Source: Flavobacterium sp. CF136 (GTDB lineage: Bacteria > Bacteroidota > Bacteroidia > Flavobacteriales > Flavobacteriaceae). From it: a stretch of 64,000 nucleotides of DNA. The stretch covers positions 1 to 64,000 of the forward strand of contig NZ_AKJZ01000015.1 of assembly GCF_000282055.1 (NCBI RefSeq), in the 5' to 3' direction. Both the position numbers and the translations under genes were made by a program. The notes below the pieces were generated by a model. That model made no database searches and was not told the DNA's origin. It was given only the letters and a program-made list of their open reading frames with translations. Position 1 is the first letter of the stretch; every line of letters begins with the position of its first letter. Below, one piece after another: positions 62,111 through 64,000 of this stretch.

Positions 62111-62178
62111 TTCTTGTAAAAATCTTCACTTTAATTTTGATTACTATTTTCTCAATTTTAACCGAAATACTAAAGTAA
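62107..62178 (+). CDS. Possible 23-residue hydrophobic peptide
   Basis: The ATG overlaps the SdpI stop (ATGA) and the ORF ends just before the terminator. It encodes a 23-residue peptide, mostly hydrophobic (KIFTLILITIFSILTEIL), which would be a membrane-spanning peptide. The overlap suggests translational coupling. It could be a small membrane protein of the sdp unit or chance. No homolog is recognised. Confidence 0.3.
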   Translation: MILVKIFTLILITIFSILTEILK

Positions 62179-62208
62179 CAAAAGCTCTTTTAAGAGCTTT
62201 TGTTTTTT
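62179..62208. terminator. Terminator between sdpI and the adhesin gene
   Basis: CAAAAGCTCTT (62179-62189) pairs with AAGAGCTTTTG (62192-62202), followed by six T on the plus strand. It ends the sdp operon and may also serve the convergent adhesin gene. Confidence 0.8.
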
Positions 62209-62214
62209 ATGTTA

Positions 62215-64000
62215 TTATCGTTTCAGACTAAAATGGCCTCTAAATTCTGCACCATTCAATCGGGTAACGGTAAACCAGTAATCCGAAGCGGGCTCATCCT
62301 GTCCGATGTAAGTTCCGTCCCAGACAGTATTTACAGTTAATTCTTTGATGAATTTTCCATAACGATCAAAGATTCGGATTCCGGTATTTGGTTTCAAATA
62401 AGCAAAATCAATTGTCCAGGTATCATTGTAACCATCGTTGTTTGGAGTAAAAAACTTAGGAAAAGGGAGCTCTTCAACATAATTAATGCAGTCTGCAGTT
62501 GTGGCTTCCAGAATCTGAATAGTAATTGGAGTTCTATCGCTTTCACAATTGTTTACGGTTTGTGAAGCATAATAGGTAATTCCATTTTCGAGAGGAGTTG
62601 ATTCTGATAATTCTGTTCCTGCAATTAAATCATTGTACCATTTTATGTTTTCTCCTGAAATTTTAATGTTATCTATTGTTGCATTTTGTTGTACACAGAA
62701 ACTCTGATTAATATCTACTATTAGAGATTTTGTATCCTGAATTTTTACACTAATAGCAAACCTTTCGCTTTCACAATTGTTTAGTGTTTGCGTAGCATAA
62801 TAAACACTATTTTGAAGTGAAGTCGTTTCGGTCAAAACATTTCCATTAATAGCAGAGTCATACCATTTAATAGCTGCTCCTGTAATGTTAATATTGGTGA
62901 TGGTTGCATTTTCATCAATACAAAATTGTTGATTATTATTTCCTGTTGGCAATGGAGTGTCATAAATCTGAATTAAAACAGGAGTTCTATTACTTTCACA
63001 GCCTATAGTTTCTGAAGCATAATACGTTTTATTATTTTCTAATAAAGTGGTGTTAGGTAATGCAGCTGTTGCGATATTGGAATCGTACCATTTTATATTT
63101 TGCCCCTGCATTATAATATTGCTTAGAGCTGCATTGTCCTTTTTGCAAAATGACTGATTTGCATTTCCTGCTGGAGCAGAAGGGGTATTTACAATTGAAA
63201 CAGTAATTCCAAATCGAGGACTTTCACAATTATTAACAGTTTGAGAAGTATAATAGGTTTTACCGTTAACAAGATTTGTGGTTTCTGCTAATAAAGAACC
63301 GTTACTTAACGCATCATACCATTTTATTGAATCTCCTGTCACTTGAATCTCTGTAATTGTCGGATTTTGACCAGTACAAAAAGGTTGATTTGCATCTCCG
63401 GTTGGTACTAAGGTATTTTGAATATTGACAGTTACTGGTATTCTATCACTTTCGCAGCCATTAATAGTTTGAGATGCATAATAGACACCATTGTTTTGAA
63501 GTATAGTTGTACTTGGTAAAAGTGTTCCTGCTGTTTGGGCATTGTACCATTTTATATTTTGTCCTGTGATAACAACATTGTCTAAAGTGGCGTTTTGTTG
63601 AAGGCAGAAGGTTTGTGGAGAGTTTGCAGTTGGTAATGGCTGGTCAGTAATCGTAATAGCTTGATTTTGCGTTGACGAATTTCCGTTTCCGTCGTTATAA
63701 TTCCATACAATTGTGTAAGTCCCTGGTAAACTATAAGATAAAGGATTTGTAGTTGTCCCTGTAATTTGTCCTACACAGACATCTGTAGCAGTTGGGATTG
63801 TATTTATTACAGTATTACAATCGCCAGTAATTGTTGGTAATGTTACAATATTAGGAACTGGAGCTTCTATATCTCCAATTACAACAGTAATTTTTTTAGT
63901 GTCATCGCAACCACCAGTTCCAGTTATTAAACAACTGTATTCTCCGCTATTAGCTATTGCTGCATTTGCAATTGTCGGATTTTGATCTGTCGATGTAAAA
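62215..64000 (-). CDS. Secreted protein with Ig-like repeats and a T9SS type B sorting domain (5' end beyond window)
   Basis: The minus-strand frame is open from the stop at 62215 to the window edge, so at least 594 residues are encoded and the true start lies to the right. The apparent GTG start at 63342 is internal. The C-terminal 80 residues (from FPKFFTPNNDGYNDTW through the ending FRGHFSLKR) are the gliding motility-associated type B sorting domain. Before it are five repeats of about 75 residues, each with a QxFC start, an IKWYD segment, TYYASQTVNNCES and a conserved Cys pair, resembling CHU_C-associated Ig-like domains. Towards the window edge is a different region with CDDTKKITVVIGD and GTYTIVWNYNDG. 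It is a probable surface or secreted adhesin. Confidence 0.9.
   Translation of the reverse strand, partial: FTSTDQNPTIANAAIANSGEYSCLITGTGGCDDTKKITVVIGDIEAPVPNIVTLPTITGDCNTVINTIPTATDVCVGQITGTTTNPLSYSLPGTYTIVWNYNDGNGNSSTQNQAITITDQPLPTANSPQTFCLQQNATLDNVVITGQNIKWYNAQTAGTLLPSTTILQNNGVYYASQTINGCESDRIPVTVNIQNTLVPTGDANQPFCTGQNPTITEIQVTGDSIKWYDALSNGSLLAETTNLVNGKTYYTSQTVNNCESPRFGITVSIVNTPSAPAGNANQSFCKKDNAALSNIIMQGQNIKWYDSNIATAALPNTTLLENNKTYYASETIGCESNRTPVLIQIYDTPLPTGNNNQQFCIDENATITNINITGAAIKWYDSAINGNVLTETTSLQNSVYYATQTLNNCESERFAISVKIQDTKSLIVDINQSFCVQQNATIDNIKISGENIKWYNDLIAGTELSESTPLENGITYYASQTVNNCESDRTPITIQILEATTADCINYVEELPFPKFFTPNNDGYNDTWTIDFAYLKPNTGIRIFDRYGKFIKELTVNTVWDGTYIGQDEPASDYWFTVTRLNGAEFRGHFSLKR

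Noticed and set aside
61204..62178. Complete SdpC-type toxin/immunity system
   Set aside because: Only SdpR and SdpI are present; no SdpABC-like gene is in the window, and the 23-residue ORF is too short to be SdpC.
63342..63342. GTG start of the adhesin at 63342
   Set aside because: The frame stays open to the window edge with continuous repeat sequence, so this codon is an internal Val.
1..64000. CRISPR arrays
   Set aside because: No regularly spaced 24-40 bp direct repeats with unique spacers were seen. The repeats found are dispersed palindromes and degenerate tracts.
1..64000. tRNA or rRNA genes
   Set aside because: No cloverleaf with a GTTCRANNC arm and no rRNA-like stretch was recognised in the intergenic regions. 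A tRNAscan run would be decisive.

Overview
The window is AT-rich chromosomal DNA from a member of the Bacteroidota, most likely a Flavobacterium or close relative. The evidence is the TTG...TAnnTTTG promoters, weak ribosome binding sites, an SecA of 1113 residues, BshC, the DUF4295 protein next to L28/L33, TonB-dependent receptors, and a secreted protein ending in the type B sorting domain of the type IX secretion system. The genus is inferred from gene content and style. No rRNA, tRNA, CRISPR array, insertion sequence or prophage was seen.

Layout. 0.1-3.2 kb: a sirtuin without zinc cysteines, an APS kinase/sulfotransferase pair, and the tRNA methyltransferase TrmH. 3.3-7.6 kb (minus strand): a probable metal-acquisition operon with a small Cys protein, a TonB-dependent receptor and a PepSY membrane protein. 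7.8-20 kb: housekeeping and hypothetical genes (SecA, DUF2795, cobalamin adenosyltransferase, LolD-like ATPase, lipoprotein, methyltransferase, atypical SDR, four-helix-bundle protein, ABC-F ATPase, secreted propeller-like protein). 20.6-21.2 kb: an outer membrane beta-barrel protein.

21.4-41.8 kb is a complete Wzx/Wzy-type surface polysaccharide locus. It runs from a cytidylyltransferase and the GDP-fucose genes fcl and gmd, through flippase, polymerase, a set of glycosyltransferases and five O-acyltransferases, to the initiating WcaJ, the export lipoprotein Wza and the tyrosine autokinase Wzc, and ends with a convergent PHP-type phosphatase (CpsB/YwqE). The middle of the locus is visibly more AT-rich than its flanks, as is usual for exchanged glycan cassettes.

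41.9-56.4 kb holds core genes: a glycosyltransferase, a lipoyl E2, a DnaQ-like exonuclease, an FAH-family hydrolase, an Hpt protein, CinA, L28-L33-DUF4295, FtsY, an archaemetzincin-like lipoprotein, a serine hydrolase, a DUF721 protein, Ndk, an HGSNAT-like acetyltransferase and BshC. 56.5-59 kb is the most interesting stretch: a small independent transcription unit that is either a structured RNA or a 28-residue ORF, followed by an RtcB ligase and release factor H (PrfH), the pair known from other bacteria as an RNA and ribosome repair module. 59-62.2 kb has a TPR protein, an MHS-family transporter and an SdpR-SdpI pair with an operator lying over its promoter. The window closes inside a large secreted protein with Ig-like repeats, read on the minus strand and cut by the window edge.

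Several dispersed repeat families lie between genes: four copies of an approximately 70 bp imperfect palindrome, GAGCGGAGTCGA-type hairpins, and CAGT-rich tracts that often form inverted repeats downstream of genes.
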